Made by a program: the position numbers and the translations under genes. Shown in pieces: positions 4,282 through 5,476 of a stretch of DNA of 5,476 nt (the first letter of the stretch is position 1; the number at the start of each line of letters is the position of its first letter). The DNA is taken from positions 1 through 5,476 of the forward strand of contig JAAURV010000225.1 of the NCBI GenBank assembly GCA_012032065.1, given 5' to 3'. The stretch is from Hyphomicrobiales bacterium (GTDB lineage Bacteria; Pseudomonadota; Alphaproteobacteria; Rhizobiales; Aestuariivirgaceae). The notes beneath the pieces were generated by a model, which was not told the DNA's origin, searched no databases, and saw only the letters and a list, made by a program, of their open reading frames with translations.

Positions 4282-5476
4282 TTATGACAGAACACGCGTC
4301 ATCAGCTGTGTCATTCGCTTCGCAAATGCCGCTGGATCGGCGAGCGGTTCGCCTTCGAGAACGAAGGCCTGATCCAGCAGAAGCTCTGCTGCGTCGTTGA
4401 TGTCGGACGAGCTTCCGTTCTTCTGATGCAGCTTCGACATCGCCTCGATCAGCGGATGCGATGCATTGACTTCAAGTATTGGCGCTGAAACCGCCACACC
4501 GGAATCCTTCTGTCGCGCCAGATACTTTTCCAGCGTTCGATCGAGCCCGCCGTCGGCAACGAGACATACGGCACTTTCGGTCAAACGCTGCGATACGCGC
4601 ACGTCTTTCACCCGCTCACCCAGCGCGGCCTTGATGGCGAGCAACAGCGGCGCAACCGCGCCTTCATCGGTTTTCGTTTTCGCAGGGTCCTTGAGGGGAA
4701 TTATGTCGAGATCGGCGGCTCCCTGAGTCACTGACTTGAAGGGCTTGCCCTCGAAGCCCACCGCGGTGCGCACCCAGAAGCTATCGACCGGATCGGTGAG
4801 CAGCAGCACTTCGATATCGCGCGCCTTGTAGCCTTCAAGCTGCGGACTGGACGAAACTTTCGCCGCATCTTCGCCGGTCAGATAGTAGATCGCGGTCTGG
4901 CTTTCGCGCAGGCGGCCGATATATTCCTTGAGCGAAACCCAGTCGCCCTTGGTCGAGCGGAAGCGCGAAAGCTCGTAGAGCTGGTCCCGCCGCTCCATAT
5001 CCTCGTACAGGCCTTCCTTGATCACGGGCGCGAAGAGCTCCCAAATCTTCTTGAAGGTCTCCGGTTCGCTCTCGGCAGTCTTCTTCAGTTCGGAAATCAC
5101 CTTGTTCGTCACTGCCTTGCGGATGGCGGCAACCTGCGGATTGTTCTGCAGCATCTCGCGCGAGAGATTGAGCGGCATATCCTCGCTGTCGATGACGCCA
5201 CGCACGAAGCGCAGGTATGGCGGCAGGAGCTGTGCGTCGTCGGCGATATAGACGCGCTTCACATAGAGCTTCTGACGGCCCTTGCGCTCGGGATCGTAGA
5301 GATCGAAAGGCCGCTCGCCCGGCACATAGAGCAGCACGGTGTATTCGTTGCGGCCTTCGGCGCGATAGTGCAGCGTCAGCGCCGGATCGGAGTAGTTGCC
5401 GGAGACGTGCCCCAAAGAATTCCTTGTGCTGTTCCGCCGTCACTTGCGGACTTGGGCCTCGTCCAGATGGCATTCG
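4282..5476 (-). CDS. htpG: Molecular chaperone HtpG (bacterial Hsp90), middle and C-terminal domains, partial
   Basis: HtpG is a dimeric cytosolic ATP-dependent chaperone induced by heat. About 398 of roughly 620 codons are visible; the N-terminal ATPase domain lies beyond the right edge. In protein order the window shows AIWTRPKS, then TAEQHKEFF, then HVSGNYSDPALTLHYRAEG, leading into the middle domain. LYVKRVYIADD and PYLRFVRGVIDSEDMPLNLS follow, ending in SREMLQNN, whose Arg is the conserved residue contacting the ATP gamma-phosphate. The rest is IYYLTGE, EVLLLTDPVDSFW, and the C-terminal dimerisation part with LEVNASHPLIEAM and LLDQAFVLEGEPL. There is no MEEVD tail, as normal in bacteria. 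The first three segments lie in three different frames: one extra base near 5442-5448 and one in the CCCC at 5410-5413. From about 5409 to the TAA at 4284-4282 the frame is clean. Confidence 0.93.

Noticed and set aside
4253..4282. Possible terminator after htpG
   Set aside because: Only five base pairs (AACGG/CCGTT) around a 20-base loop, with a short T-run several bases away. Too weak to call.
4187..4372. A 61-codon plus-strand frame between the small gene and htpG
   Set aside because: It overlaps the htpG 3' end in antisense, has no ribosome site or motif, and covers the AT-rich spacer.

Overview
The window looks like chromosomal DNA of an alphaproteobacterium, most likely a Hyphomicrobiales member near Bradyrhizobium, Rhodopseudomonas or Afipia. 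This rests on the high GC content with G/C-rich third positions, on the protein families present, and on the GC-rich palindromic repeat between genes. The exact genus is an inference.

Layout, left to right. (1) Positions 1-663, minus strand: the 5' part of a CoA-ester lyase gene of the HpcH/HpaI aldolase/citrate lyase family. It runs off the left edge and carries two mutually compensating single-base frameshifts. (2) Positions 664-1116: a 453-base intergenic region between divergent genes. It contains a roughly 199-base imperfect palindrome (819-1017) bounded by inverted REP-like hairpins, then a possible promoter. (3) Positions 1117-3769, plus strand: a tightly packed three-gene operon. It encodes a FAD-dependent oxidoreductase of the DAO superfamily that closely resembles the mitochondrial complex I assembly factor FOXRED1, a PdxY-type pyridoxal kinase, and a DUF429 protein with a predicted RNase H-like fold. 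The stops and starts overlap by 1 and 4 bases, so the three are probably translationally coupled. (4) Positions 3774-3974, minus strand: a 66-residue protein of unknown function, convergent with the operon and only 4 bases from it. Its long upstream leader (3975-4188) holds a nine-codon ORF with a near-ideal ribosome binding site, followed by several GC-rich hairpins. (5) Positions 4282-5476, minus strand: the middle and C-terminal part of htpG (bacterial Hsp90), running off the right edge with two further single-base frameshifts near that edge.

Functionally, the operon links a flavin oxidoreductase to vitamin B6 salvage and to an uncharacterised RNase H-fold protein. No pathway joining the three is known to me. 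The lyase and htpG belong to separate transcription units. All four apparent indels lie within about 350 bases of the left edge or 70 bases of the right edge, and two are in short C/G runs. This points to end-of-contig sequence error rather than gene decay.

The two least ordinary items are the nested palindromic element, whose two hairpins differ by stem-preserving paired changes, and the leader of the small gene. In that leader the ribosome binding site of the short ORF is complementary to the bases around its own stop codon.
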